64,000 nt of DNA from Sphingobacterium sp. UT-1RO-CII-1 (GTDB lineage: Bacteria; Bacteroidota; Bacteroidia; Sphingobacteriales; Sphingobacteriaceae): assembly GCF_026711005.1 (NCBI RefSeq), contig NZ_JAPPVJ010000008.1, positions 99,802-163,801 of the forward strand, given 5' to 3'. Positions within the stretch are counted from its first letter, which is position 1. Every line of letters begins with the position of its first letter. The notes beneath the pieces are model-generated. The model saw nothing but the letters and a program-made list of their open reading frames with translations, did not search any database and was not told the DNA's origin. The translations under genes were made by a program, and so were the position numbers. Below, one piece after another: positions 46,006 to 55,729 of the stretch.

Positions 46006-46545
46006 TTAGAATTTTTTAGATAATAGATAAGATTGTGTAATAGAGGCCATACCTTTCATGAACCCTCGTTTGTAGGCTAGGATAGCACGAGCACATAGTC
46101 CTGTATCTTGTTTTAGATTTTCTTCTATTTCTTTTACTTTTTGAATATGGTCTAGAAGGTCTTGCTGCTTAATTTTAAGCTCATCAACTAAATCAATTAA
46201 ACCTGCGCGACTGCGTGATTGTATATGAAAATCAATATCTTTCTTTAAAGAATCATGATAAGTCTTTATCTGATGTATTCGGATTTCCAAATCATATTTA
46301 ATTAGCTGGATATTATCATTTTTATATCCCTCATCAGCACTTATATGAGCATCGTCATATCCTTTTTTTTCAAAATCCTGTTGTAGGTAGTTGTAAATAA
46401 GCTGTATGCCTTTAGTTTCCACTGTAAATTGCCCGGAGTCCGGTTTTTGTAAGGTATCGTTAGTAGGGAGAGTCAGCTCTGTAGATGTCGGAATATCTGT
46501 CTGATTTTCTCTTTCCTTCTTTTGAAATAAATTGAACCATGCCAT
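46006..46545 (-). CDS. Helical cytoplasmic protein of unknown function
   Basis: A 179-residue protein without a signal peptide or membrane helix. Residues 1-50 are polar and low in order (MAWFNLFQKKERENQTDIPT...). Residues 55-165 are strongly helical with heptad-like charge patterning (LIKYDLEIRIHQIKTYHDSL, LVDELKIKQQDLLDHIQKVK). The end is AYKRGFMKGMASITQSYLL. I do not recognise the family. Its coupling to the DUF4407 gene (4-bp gap) suggests that it binds the coiled-coil face of that membrane protein. Confidence 0.75.
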   Translation of the reverse strand: MAWFNLFQKKERENQTDIPTSTELTLPTNDTLQKPDSGQFTVETKGIQLIYNYLQQDFEKKGYDDAHISADEGYKNDNIQLIKYDLEIRIHQIKTYHDSLKKDIDFHIQSRSRAGLIDLVDELKIKQQDLLDHIQKVKEIEENLKQDTGLCARAILAYKRGFMKGMASITQSYLLSKKF

Positions 46546-46669
46546 TTGTTTACTCTGTTATTTAGTAGTTTAATTTTTATAAAGTAACACGAAGAAATGT
46601 TGGCGTTCAATTTTAATTAGGTAAACAGAAATAAAAACTAGGTAAGAACATGTAAATTGTCGGTGAAAA

Positions 46670-47608
46670 CTAATGCCATTCTTCCCGACCGATTAGTTTT
46701 TTATCGTCTATAATTATTTCCTCTGCCTCCAAGAGCTTACTATCCATATCTAGTTTTGGTTGTCCAGCGTCTATCCATGCAGATAGCCAGTAGTTGCCTA
46801 AGCGACTTACAGCATCTCTCATTCTGCTTTCAACCATACCGTTCATTTTATTATGGTAAGCGATTGTATAGGCATCAGAATAGGTATGCACCAGTATATT
46901 ATTTCTTCTAATATAACTTTTTTGTTTATCCGTTGCGAAATCTACAGATAGCTCTTTTTCTAGTGATAACACTTGTTCTACTAAAGCATGACTTTCTTTT
47001 ACCATAGTCCAAGCTGTATCCAGTGTATTGTAATTGTACTGCGCTTTGCCGACTAAAAGCTTATAGTTTGCAGCAAACATTTCCGGAATCCGACTTTCCC
47101 AAAACGCGTGTATTCCTATTTGTCCGCTAAGTTGTCCATTATAGTTTCGTGTAGTGTGTAAAGGAACATGGGCGTCAGCTATGTAGTGACCTAGATCGGC
47201 TGATATCTTAATAATTTGATCTGTTTTTTTTGTTGCGAAAGCTTTCACTAGTCGTTGGTATGTTTGTTCGATATGCCAAGGGATAATCCCGGCAGCAAGC
47301 AGTTTTCTTTCTTGATACTTTTCTTTTGCTTTGCTCCAATGTATAGGAATAGAATCAATATGATTTTCTTCGAAATCTTCTATGTCGATATAATGGCGTG
47401 GTGACTCTAGTGAATCCACATAGCTTCTTTTATCGGCATCTACTGACTTTTCGGTTATAGCGAGGATATTCTTTTTATAAAAAGCGGCCAATTCGCTCGG
47501 CAACGTAAATACGGCAGATCTATTAATTAGTTTATGTGCATGAAAGCCCCACGAGCAAAGTGTAATATGTAATAAAGCGCCGACGATACATCGAATAGCG
47601 GTAGTCAT
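46670..47608 (-). CDS. S1/P1-nuclease-like zinc-dependent phospholipase C
   Basis: A 312-residue secreted zinc enzyme. After a signal peptide (to about residue 18), the mature protein starts at or near WGFHAHKLIN, where the N-terminal Trp and the following His would bind zinc as in S1/P1 nuclease and PLC. Further ligands are in ISADLGHYIADAHVPLHTTRN and GIHAFWESRIPE. It could cleave phospholipids or nucleic acids; the sequence does not decide. It diverges from a glycosyltransferase gene. Confidence 0.8.
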   Translation of the reverse strand: MTTAIRCIVGALLHITLCSWGFHAHKLINRSAVFTLPSELAAFYKKNILAITEKSVDADKRSYVDSLESPRHYIDIEDFEENHIDSIPIHWSKAKEKYQERKLLAAGIIPWHIEQTYQRLVKAFATKKTDQIIKISADLGHYIADAHVPLHTTRNYNGQLSGQIGIHAFWESRIPEMFAANYKLLVGKAQYNYNTLDTAWTMVKESHALVEQVLSLEKELSVDFATDKQKSYIRRNNILVHTYSDAYTIAYHNKMNGMVESRMRDAVSRLGNYWLSAWIDAGQPKLDMDSKLLEAEEIIIDDKKLIGREEWH

Positions 47609-47722
47609 GTCTTGTTTATATTTGGTTATTTACAAGATAACAATTTTGTATTAAAGTTGTGTGAAGTAGCGAACATAATCCGTTTAAAATTGTTATTTTC
47701 GGCATAATAAAAAGATTTCGCT

Positions 47723-48712
47723 ATGAAGATTTTATATGCTGTTCAAGGTACTGGTAATGGTCATTTGATACGTGCATTAGATATAATCCCGATTTTAAGG
47801 GAGTTGGGGGAAGTAGATGTGTTGGTAAGTGGTATTCAGGCTGACATTCAGCTGCCTTTCGAAGTGAAATATCGCTTGCATGGTCTAAGTTTTATTTTTG
47901 GAAAATCTGGAGGAGTAGATCTCTGGCGTACTTTTTTAAGCTCTACTGTTCGAAAATTCGTACAGGAAATAAATAGTTTGCCTGTTCAAGAATATGATCT
48001 TGTTATTAACGATTTTGAACCTATATCAGCTTGGGCGTGCCAATCCAAGGAACTTCCATGTATTGGATTGAGTCATCAGATTGCCGCATTGGATCCTGCG
48101 AGCCCTAAACCCGATGAAACAGATACTTTGGGTAAGTTTATTATGAAAAACTATGCCCCATCAACACAGTCTTATGGTTTCCATTTTAAATCCTATAGCG
48201 GGCATATTTTCACTCCCGTGATCCGTAAAGCTATACGGGAGTTAGAACCTCAAGATTTGGGACATTATACAGTTTATTTACCGTCTTATGATGATGCGCA
48301 CCTACTTAAAAATTTATCCAAATTCAGTGATATTAAATGGGATGTATACTCTAAGCATAATAAAAGCAGATTTACAGTAAAGAACGTTACGATTAATCCT
48401 ATTGAAAAAGATAGTTTTATGCAAAGTATGGCCAATGCGTCTGGGGTATTGTGTGGAGCCGGTTTTGAAACACCTGCTGAAGCATTGCATTTGGGCAAGA
48501 AGTTATTGGTTGTTCCTATGAAAAATCAATATGAACAGCATCTTAACGCCGCTGCACTTGACCAAATGGGTGTTCCTGTGATTAATAGTTTAAAGAAGAA
48601 GTACGATTATGCTATAGAGTCGTGGCTCAATAGTAAAAATAGGGTAGCGGTGAATTATCCAGATGTGACGCAGGAAATTATTACTAATATTGTAGAAAAG
48701 TATAGAAAATGA
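47723..48712 (+). CDS. GT1/GT28-like glycosyltransferase
   Basis: A 329-residue protein with the GT-B pattern: N-terminal KILYAVQGTGNGHLIRALDI (glycine-rich acceptor loop) and a C-terminal donor site with GVLCGAGFETPAEALHLGKKLLVVPMKNQYEQHLNA, as in MurG/UDP-glucuronosyl-type enzymes. Acceptor and sugar donor are unknown. Its TGA overlaps the ATG of the FKBP gene by four bases, so they form one operon. Confidence 0.87.
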   Translation: MKILYAVQGTGNGHLIRALDIIPILRELGEVDVLVSGIQADIQLPFEVKYRLHGLSFIFGKSGGVDLWRTFLSSTVRKFVQEINSLPVQEYDLVINDFEPISAWACQSKELPCIGLSHQIAALDPASPKPDETDTLGKFIMKNYAPSTQSYGFHFKSYSGHIFTPVIRKAIRELEPQDLGHYTVYLPSYDDAHLLKNLSKFSDIKWDVYSKHNKSRFTVKNVTINPIEKDSFMQSMANASGVLCGAGFETPAEALHLGKKLLVVPMKNQYEQHLNAAALDQMGVPVINSLKKKYDYAIESWLNSKNRVAVNYPDVTQEIITNIVEKYRK

Positions 48713-49395
48713 ATAAATTTAAAATAGGTGTTAGTCTTTTGTTTAGTGCTTTAGTGGTTTCTGAGTCTGCTCAAGGGCAAGCCTTAAAAACGGCTTCCGA
48801 CTCGGTATCTTATGCTTTAGGCAGGGATTTGGGTAGTTCGTTGACAAAAAGCGGTGTTACTGTTATAGAGGAACGTTTTATGCAAGGACTAATTGATGGG
48901 GTAGAAGATGGTGAAGCTTTGATAAGTGCAGAAGAAGGTATGCGTATTATTAAAGGTGCTTTTGCAAAAGCTGCGGAAGAAAAACGAGAGCTTATGAAAA
49001 AAGAACAAACTGTTTTTTTTGAGCAACTTAAAGATAAGCAAGGAGTTGTTGCTGCCGAAGACGGTTTATATTACGAGGTGTTACAAGAGGGAGATGGCGT
49101 TAAGCCTACGCTCGAAGACGAAGTTCTTGTGCATTATAAAGGGAGTTTAGCTAATGGCAAAGAGTTTGACAGTTCTTATAAAAGAGGCGAACCATTAAGC
49201 TTGCGCTTAAGTTCTGTTATTAAAGGTTGGCAATTGGGAATTCCTTTAATGTCCGTTGGGGCCAAATATAAATTGTATATTCCCTCCGAACTGGGGTATG
49301 GCGAGCGTGGTGCAGGAGCCGATATTCCGCCATTTAGTGCCTTGATTTTTGAAATTGAACTAATAAATATAAAAGAAAAAGATGCAGTTGATTAA
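48709..49395 (+). CDS. Exported FKBP-type peptidyl-prolyl isomerase
   Basis: A 228-residue FkpA/Mip-like chaperone. A signal peptide (MNKFKIGVSLLFSALVVSESAQG) leads to an N-terminal dimerisation domain (SYALGRDLGSSL...) and a C-terminal FKBP domain (about 135-225) with VLVHYKGSLANGKEFDSSYKRG, VIKGWQLGIPLMSVG and YGERGAGADIPPFSALIFEIEL. It assists folding in the periplasm. It overlaps the genes before and after (4 and 14 bases). Confidence 0.93.
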   Translation: MNKFKIGVSLLFSALVVSESAQGQALKTASDSVSYALGRDLGSSLTKSGVTVIEERFMQGLIDGVEDGEALISAEEGMRIIKGAFAKAAEEKRELMKKEQTVFFEQLKDKQGVVAAEDGLYYEVLQEGDGVKPTLEDEVLVHYKGSLANGKEFDSSYKRGEPLSLRLSSVIKGWQLGIPLMSVGAKYKLYIPSELGYGERGAGADIPPFSALIFEIELINIKEKDAVD

Positions 49396-50290
49396 TCTGG
49401 GGAAATCCGACTTAAAAGTGTCACCCATTGCGATGGGAACTATGTCACTGAAGGGCGGATCAACTAAATTAAATGCTAATATTTTACATGAAGCTTACGA
49501 TCTAGGTATCAATTATTTTGATACTGCAGATCTATACGAACGTGGACAAAACGAAACGATGCTAGGACAAGCTTTGTCCTCTCAGCGGGACCAGGTTATT
49601 TATGCTACAAAAGTAGGTAATCAATGGCGCTCTGAGGGAAATGCTTGGGACTGGAAAGCTTCAGGGCCATATATCATAAAAACGGTTGAAAGTTCGTTAA
49701 CGCGTTTAAAGACCGATTATATAGATCTTTATCAACTTCATGGTGGAATGATTGAAGACCCTATAGAAGAAATCATCGATGCCTTTGAGCGTTTGGTTGA
49801 GTCTGGGAAAATACGATACTATGGTCTATCTTCTATTCGACCTAATGTTATTGCAACTTATGCTGAACGGTCTAATATTGTCAGTGTTATGATGCAGTAT
49901 AATTTGTTGGACAGAAGGGCAGAAGCTGTTTTCCCGTTGCTTGCAAAAAGAAATATAGGGGTAGTTAGTCGAGGTGCGCTGACTCAAGGTATGTTAATTG
50001 ATAAAACAATTGATAGCTATTTGCAATTGACGTCAGGTGAGGTGGCTTTGGCTAATCGAAATGTTGATCGCTTGGCCGATAATTTGGGAGTTGGTAAAAT
50101 GACCATACTTTTAGCTTATGTTCTAAAACATTCAGCTATTTCTGCTGCCGCTTTAGGAATACGTACTTTATCTCAGCTCGATGATTTGAAGACAGCTATG
50201 GACGAATTGAGCAAAATGTCTTTTTTAGATCGAGAAGATTTACATAAAGGATTAAGGAAACTAGAATATACCGACCATTTGCACTCTTAA
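49382..50290 (+). CDS. Aldo/keto reductase
   Basis: A 302-residue NADPH-dependent TIM-barrel oxidoreductase. The tetrad is visible: Asp/Tyr in YFDTADLYERGQNE, Lys in VIYATKVGNQW and His in DLYQLHGG. It belongs to the group with SPIAMGTMSLKGG at the N-terminus (YajO/perakine-like). The start overlaps the FKBP gene by 14 bases, an odd functional mix for an operon. The substrate is unknown. Confidence 0.9.
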   Translation: MQLINLGKSDLKVSPIAMGTMSLKGGSTKLNANILHEAYDLGINYFDTADLYERGQNETMLGQALSSQRDQVIYATKVGNQWRSEGNAWDWKASGPYIIKTVESSLTRLKTDYIDLYQLHGGMIEDPIEEIIDAFERLVESGKIRYYGLSSIRPNVIATYAERSNIVSVMMQYNLLDRRAEAVFPLLAKRNIGVVSRGALTQGMLIDKTIDSYLQLTSGEVALANRNVDRLADNLGVGKMTILLAYVLKHSAISAAALGIRTLSQLDDLKTAMDELSKMSFLDREDLHKGLRKLEYTDHLHS

Positions 50291-50314
50291 TTATGTGGTG
50301 GTCACTGAGAATAA

Positions 50315-50350
50315 ATAAAGCGGGTCTGTATGTATACTGACCCGCTTTAT
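50315..50350. terminator. Bidirectional terminator between the AKR and YceI genes
   Basis: ATAAAGCGGGTC (50315-50326) pairs with GACCCGCTTTAT (50339-50350). Confidence 0.88.
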
Positions 50351-50369
50351 GGTATAATTAAATCTTACT

Positions 50370-50900
50370 TTAATCTTGCGATAAGCTAAGTTGCATTTCC
50401 GCTTGAAATTTGACCTCATCACTGACCATAACACCTCCCGTTTCTAGGGTTGCATTCCAGGTTAATCCAAAGTCCTGTCTGTTTATTTTTCCTTTTACCG
50501 TATAACCAACTTTTTGATTGCCCCAGGGATCTTTAGCAATCCCTCCAAATTCAACATCTAACTTTATTGGCTTTGTTATTCCTTTGATGGTCAGGTTACC
50601 TGATAATTTATATTCATCATCATCTATTTTCTCAATTTTCGACGACTGGAAAGTAATGTAAGGAAAGTTATCGTGATCAAAGAAATCAGCATTTCTCAAA
50701 TGTTCGTCCCGTTGTTCATTTTTTGTATTCAGCGAGTCGGTTTTAATTTGAAGTTCTATTGCCGAATTCTCTAAAATATCTGAATCATTAATAATGTTTA
50801 GGTCAAATTCTTCAAACTGTCCTTTCACTGTAGAAATCATCATATGTTTCACTTTGAATTCGATTTCGCTATGCGCTTTGTCTAAAGTCCATTTTGCCAT
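50370..50900 (-). CDS. YceI-family lipid-binding protein
   Basis: A 176-residue lipocalin-like barrel that binds isoprenoids in other bacteria. It starts with the family motif WTLDKAHSEIEFKVKHMMIS and has the LRNADFFDHDNFPYITFQSSKI and LTIKGITKPIKLDVEF segments, ending with the NRQDFGLTWN motif. No signal peptide is seen in this copy, so a cytosolic location is likely. It stands alone. Confidence 0.92.
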   Translation of the reverse strand: MAKWTLDKAHSEIEFKVKHMMISTVKGQFEEFDLNIINDSDILENSAIELQIKTDSLNTKNEQRDEHLRNADFFDHDNFPYITFQSSKIEKIDDDEYKLSGNLTIKGITKPIKLDVEFGGIAKDPWGNQKVGYTVKGKINRQDFGLTWNATLETGGVMVSDEVKFQAEMQLSLSQD

Positions 50901-51190
50901 GATATATAAAGTTTATTTTGTTTTACTATTTTATTCAATCAAAAATCAAACCTAAATGTTGCATTCTTGATGAATACAAATCTCTATAATTATAGTTATT
51001 AAATTATTGATCTATGTTAAGAAATTACAATTGTTTTATAGGATGATTTCTAGCAAATTACAGAATTAGTAGTTTTTTTTATAAAATTATTATTATAATG
51101 TTCATTTGATTTTGAATAGCTTAGTCTGTTTGTATACGTTAAGTACTATAGCACTATTTTTTATTATTTTTGTGTATAATTTTCAATCTA

Positions 51191-52204
51191 ATGAGTTCAA
51201 GACGTCAATTTATAAAACAATCTGTTATGGGAGCGGCATCTCTAGGCCTAATTACCGACTTGGTCCAAGGGCAACCAAAGCCTGTTGCAGGTACTCCGAT
51301 TGTAATATCTACATGGGACTTTGGTGTTCCTGCAAATCAGGCGGCATGGGATGTGCTCACTCGCAATGGAAGGGCACTGGACGCGGTTGAAGCTGGTGTT
51401 AAAGTTGCTGAGGCAGATCTTTCTAACCCTACAGTTGGGAAAGGCGGTTATCCGGATAGGGATGGCTTTGTCAGTTTAGATGCTTGTATCATGGATGAAG
51501 AGGGGAATTGTGGCTCTGTGGCAGCTTTGGAACATATCTCACACCCTATATCTGTTGCTCGTATGGTCATGGAGAAGACACCTCATGTTATGTTGGTGGG
51601 TGAAGGCGCATTACAGTTTGCATTAGAAAATGGCTTTACGAAAGAAGATCTGCTCACTCCTTCCTCAAAACAGGCTTGGGAAGAGTGGCTTAAGGAAAAG
51701 AAGTACAAGCCTATTATGAATATTGAAAACAAATCTTTTAATACAGAACGGTTACCAGGCAATCAGTATAATCACGATACCATAGGTATGTTAGCCTTAG
51801 ATGCTTTTGGAAATCTTTCAGGAGCCTGTACAACAAGTGGTATGGCTTTTAAGATGAGGGGACGTGTAGGCGATAGCCCCATTATTGGAGCAGGTTTATA
51901 TGTAGATAACGAAATTGGAGGAGCGACATCTACCGGAGTGGGGGAAGAGGTTATACGCACGGTGGGAAGTTTTTTAGTTGTTGAGCTTATGCGACAAGGT
52001 TATTCTCCTGAAGAGGCCTGTAAAGAGGCTGTTCAACGTATTGTAAAGAAGAAGCCGGACACAGCAAAAGAAATACAGGTCGGTTTCTTAGCATTGAATA
52101 AAAAAGGTGAATACGGATCGTATGCTTTACAGTCTGGTTTTAGTTATGCGGTTTGTAATCAAGAAAAACAAGATTTAATTTTAAAAGGTAAGCATATATT
52201 TTAA
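51191..52204 (+). CDS. Exported N4-(beta-N-acetylglucosaminyl)-L-asparaginase
   Basis: A glycosylasparaginase of 337 residues that removes N-glycan stubs from asparagine. The twin-arginine-like leader is SRRQFIKQSVMGAASLG. The autocatalytic cleavage site is the HDTIGMLALD motif, whose Thr becomes the N-terminal nucleophile. The family segments KGGYPDRDGFVSLDACIMD, RVGDSPIIGAGLYVDNEIG and ATSTGVGEE are present. The ATG at 51191 is chosen over the one at 51170 because it starts directly at the leader; a TATTTTTG box lies at 51165-51172. Confidence 0.93.
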   Translation: MSSRRQFIKQSVMGAASLGLITDLVQGQPKPVAGTPIVISTWDFGVPANQAAWDVLTRNGRALDAVEAGVKVAEADLSNPTVGKGGYPDRDGFVSLDACIMDEEGNCGSVAALEHISHPISVARMVMEKTPHVMLVGEGALQFALENGFTKEDLLTPSSKQAWEEWLKEKKYKPIMNIENKSFNTERLPGNQYNHDTIGMLALDAFGNLSGACTTSGMAFKMRGRVGDSPIIGAGLYVDNEIGGATSTGVGEEVIRTVGSFLVVELMRQGYSPEEACKEAVQRIVKKKPDTAKEIQVGFLALNKKGEYGSYALQSGFSYAVCNQEKQDLILKGKHIF

Positions 52205-52265
52205 ATAGGAATAATACTACAAAGTATAGGCTAAATAGTTAGATAATTAAACGAAATTATACGAT

Positions 52266-52778
52266 ATGAAAGCAACATTTGGAGGGGGCTGTTTTTGGTG
52301 TACTGAAGTTATATTTCAACATATAGATGGAGTAAATACTGTATTACCAGGTTATATGGGAGGTAAAACGGAGAATCCTACTTACGAAGAAATATGTAAG
52401 GGAGATACAGATCATGTAGAAGTTATAGAAATTGATTACGATGAGGGTAAAGTAAGTTTTAATGATTTATTAAAGGTTTTTTTTAGGACACATAACCCTA
52501 CCACTTTGAACAGACAGGGTAATGATGTGGGAACGCAGTACCGGTCGGTTGTTTTTTACCATAGTGATGAACAGCGCCTTAAAGCAGAAGAAATTATTAA
52601 GAAACTAGAAGATGCTGGTGTTTATGCAGACCCTATTGTTACTTCAGTGGAAAGTGCTCAGAAGTTTTGGCCAGCAGAAGATTATCATAAAAACTACTTC
52701 AATTTAAACCCACAAAATCCTTATTGTGCAGCGGTAATTGCTCCTAAACTTCAAAAGTTTTTACAAGAATTTAAATAG
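52266..52778 (+). CDS. msrA: Peptide methionine sulfoxide reductase A
   Basis: Repairs methionine S-sulfoxide in proteins. The 170-residue protein has the active-site motif GGGCFWCTE at residues 5-13, the GYMGG loop, DHVEVIEIDYDE, GNDVGTQYRSV and the C-terminal region QNPYCAAVIAPK with the resolving Cys. It has no signal peptide, so it is cytosolic, and no MsrB fusion. It follows the glycosylasparaginase gene by 61 bp. Confidence 0.96.
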   Translation: MKATFGGGCFWCTEVIFQHIDGVNTVLPGYMGGKTENPTYEEICKGDTDHVEVIEIDYDEGKVSFNDLLKVFFRTHNPTTLNRQGNDVGTQYRSVVFYHSDEQRLKAEEIIKKLEDAGVYADPIVTSVESAQKFWPAEDYHKNYFNLNPQNPYCAAVIAPKLQKFLQEFK

Positions 52779-52810
52779 GAACGAACTTTATTGATATGGG
52801 GTTTATAATA

Positions 52811-52847
52811 GATAAAGGGTTTAGATATGTTATCTGAGCCCTTTATC
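52811..52847. terminator. Bidirectional terminator between msrA and the topoisomerase gene
   Basis: GATAAAGGG (52811-52819) pairs with CCCTTTATC (52839-52847), with additional inner pairing TAGATA/TATCTG. Confidence 0.82.
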
Positions 52848-52899
52848 TATTTACGGCGTTTTTAATCTATTGCCTATTACTGATATGATATTACATATT

Positions 52900-55596
52900 C
52901 TAAAATAAAGAAGTTTGTCCTTCATCATCTTCACTTAAGGAGATATCATCAGGATTTGTTATTTCAAGACTGATATCATTAGTAGGGGAAGTGTTTTCCT
53001 GATTGTCCTCTTCTTTTAAATCTTGCTCAGCTATATTTTCATTCTCTTGGCTGTTTATTTGTGCAAAATCTCTCTCTTCCGTTAATAAGCTTACTGCTTT
53101 TACTGTATGGAAAGAAAGTCTATTTCCTTGGGCTTTTATACCTTTTACGTCTATAATTTCATTTAAAGACTGTTCAACGGTTTCTGGCGTTTGTGTTTTG
53201 CCTTTCAAAAGCTGCAGCTTTACAATAGGCTCATCACCATTTGTTAGAATGATTAGTTTAGAGCCTGGGCTATCATTTATAAACGACTGCCGCTTCCCGA
53301 TAGGTTGATCATCATATTTGAAGCGTTTGACGTAGTATGTGCCCGATTTGCCATCCTGATGGATTGCCGTGTATATTTCTTCCGGCATATATTTTTCCAT
53401 CTTGAGGATATTTGCGCCAAAATGGTTGCTGAGATCAAAGGATGAAAACTCGTAAGAACCATCTTGGTATACAAGTAAAATTTTGTCATCAGCATCAAAC
53501 TCACCTAAATAACGACCTCTTTCATCCGCATTTAATCGGGTCATAACATCATCAAACCAAATCTTGCGTCCTGCCAACGTTGAGACACCGGCATTTTTAA
53601 AAGCAATTTTTTTGATTGGATATTTGGATACGATATTTCCTTGTGAGGCACGTCCTTTAATAGCTATTTCTGCAAAGTCCATATCGAAGTTTAGCTTTCT
53701 GAGTTTAGAATGTGGTTTTAGCTGTATATTAACCACCTCAGCTTCTCCGTTCGGGTTGGCCGTAAAATAGAGAAGTTTCGACCCTTTACTTCCCTTGGTA
53801 ATATCGTATTCTTTGTCTCTGGTAATCGCTGTTACAGCAAAGCGTTTTATATAGGTCGTACCCGAGGTGCCATCTTTATAAATAGCATTGTATGTCGTTC
53901 TATCATCTCCTCTTTTAAAGACAGCTACATGTATAATGTCTTTACCTACGAAAACTTTTTCTTGTACTTTTGTTACCACGTATTTTCCATCCGCACGAAA
54001 AGCAATAACGTCGTCAATATCTGAGCATTCGGAAACTAATTCGTCACGGCGCATACCTGTACCAATAAAGCCATCTTCGCGGTTGACGTATAATTTAGCA
54101 TTAGCAAGGGCAACCTGCGCAGCTTCAACACGGTCGAAAATACGGATTTCAGTTTTACGTTCACGCCCTTTTGCATATTTGCTGCGTAAATGTTCAAACC
54201 ATTCGATTGCGTGCTCCGTCAAATGTTTTAGTTTTTTTCGTACCTCTTTGATCTCATCTTCCTGAGCTTTCATTTGTTCGTCAGCCTTCTTTACGTCAAA
54301 GCGCGTAATGCTACTCATTGGTCGTTCAATAAGGCGTTTGTAGTCTTCAGGCCTTATTTCTCTGTATAATTGTGCGAAAAATGGTTCAAAAAGTTGGTTC
54401 AAGACAACAACAACAGTTTCAAAATCTCCCGAGTTTTCATAGTTAGGGTGTTTATACATACCCTCCTGTATGAAAATTTTGAGTAAACTACTAAAGAAAA
54501 TCTTTTCTTGCAGCTCGTGTAGCCTGATTTCCAATTCACGTTTGAGGAGCTCTTTTGTTTGGTTCGTATTAGCGATCAACATATCATTCACACTCATAAA
54601 GTGTGGTTTGTTGTCGATGATGACACAAGTGTTAGGTGATATGGAAGTTTCGCAGGCAGTAAATGCATATAGAGCGTCTATCGTCACATCGGGTGATATA
54701 CCAGCTGCTAAATGCACGATAATTTCCACTTCCCCAGCTGTGTTATCTTCGATTTTACGAATCTTTATTTTTCCTTTATCGTTCGCACTGACCACACTAT
54801 CTATAAGTCCTCCGGTTGTTGTTCCAAAAGGTATTTCAGTAATAGCCAGCGTTTTTTTGTCCCTTTCCTCAATCTTTGCTCTAACTCTTATTTTACCTCC
54901 GCGTCTACCTTCATTGTAATTAGAGACATCGGCTGTTCCTCCTGTTGGGAAGTCTGGCATTAAATTGGGACGTTCTCCTTTTAATACCTGTATAGAACCA
55001 TCTATCAGCTCTACAAAGTTGTGGGGCATAATTTTCGTTGCTAAGCCAACAGCGATACCTTCAGCTCCCTGTGCAAGAAGCAAAGGGAATTTTACGGGAA
55101 GAGTAACAGGCTCTTTATTTCGCCCGTCGTAGCTTAATTGCCACTCTGTTGTATCCGGGTTGAAAACAACTTCCAATGCAAACTTTGATAGTCTTCCTTC
55201 AATATATCGCGGCGCTGCTGCTGAATCACCTGTAATGGGGTCTCCCCAGTTTCCCTGACAATCAATCAGTAGATCTTTTTGCCCGATCTGGACCATTGCA
55301 TCGCCAATAGAGGCATCACCATGTGGGTGATATTTCATGGTGTTACCAATCACGTTAGCAGCTTTGTTAAAGCGGCCATCGTCCATTTCTTTTAAAGAGT
55401 GTAGTATACGGCGCTGTACAGGTTTAAAACCATCGTTCAAATGTGGAACTGCCCGATCAAGTATAACATATGAAGCATAATCGAGAAACCAGTTTTCGTA
55501 TAAACCTGATAGGGAAATAGTGTCACTGCTTAACTCATTATCTTGACCATTGTTGTATGCTTGGTCATCAGCTGGAAAATTTGTCTCTTCGCTCAT
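52900..55596 (-). CDS. parC: DNA topoisomerase IV subunit A
   Basis: An 898-residue type IIA topoisomerase subunit that cuts and rejoins DNA. The active-site Tyr131 lies in AAPRYIEGRLSKFA; the winged-helix and quinolone region reads NTMKYHPHGDASIGDAM. The C-terminal part (about 500-800) forms the beta-pinwheel blades and is followed by an acidic tail rich in Glu and Asp. Length and tail fit Bacteroidota ParC rather than GyrA. ParE is not adjacent. Confidence 0.92.
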   Translation of the reverse strand: MSEETNFPADDQAYNNGQDNELSSDTISLSGLYENWFLDYASYVILDRAVPHLNDGFKPVQRRILHSLKEMDDGRFNKAANVIGNTMKYHPHGDASIGDAMVQIGQKDLLIDCQGNWGDPITGDSAAAPRYIEGRLSKFALEVVFNPDTTEWQLSYDGRNKEPVTLPVKFPLLLAQGAEGIAVGLATKIMPHNFVELIDGSIQVLKGERPNLMPDFPTGGTADVSNYNEGRRGGKIRVRAKIEERDKKTLAITEIPFGTTTGGLIDSVVSANDKGKIKIRKIEDNTAGEVEIIVHLAAGISPDVTIDALYAFTACETSISPNTCVIIDNKPHFMSVNDMLIANTNQTKELLKRELEIRLHELQEKIFFSSLLKIFIQEGMYKHPNYENSGDFETVVVVLNQLFEPFFAQLYREIRPEDYKRLIERPMSSITRFDVKKADEQMKAQEDEIKEVRKKLKHLTEHAIEWFEHLRSKYAKGRERKTEIRIFDRVEAAQVALANAKLYVNREDGFIGTGMRRDELVSECSDIDDVIAFRADGKYVVTKVQEKVFVGKDIIHVAVFKRGDDRTTYNAIYKDGTSGTTYIKRFAVTAITRDKEYDITKGSKGSKLLYFTANPNGEAEVVNIQLKPHSKLRKLNFDMDFAEIAIKGRASQGNIVSKYPIKKIAFKNAGVSTLAGRKIWFDDVMTRLNADERGRYLGEFDADDKILLVYQDGSYEFSSFDLSNHFGANILKMEKYMPEEIYTAIHQDGKSGTYYVKRFKYDDQPIGKRQSFINDSPGSKLIILTNGDEPIVKLQLLKGKTQTPETVEQSLNEIIDVKGIKAQGNRLSFHTVKAVSLLTEERDFAQINSQENENIAEQDLKEEDNQENTSPTNDISLEITNPDDISLSEDDEGQTSLF

Positions 55597-55729
55597 TAAC
55601 GACTGAATAGCTTAAATGTATTGTTTTTTTGTTTTGAAAGTAGGTAAAAATACGAAATTTAGATGATTTTTAAATCATTATTCGATTTTGGCTGTTTTTA
55701 TAGTAAATTGAGGAATTAAAATATAAAAA

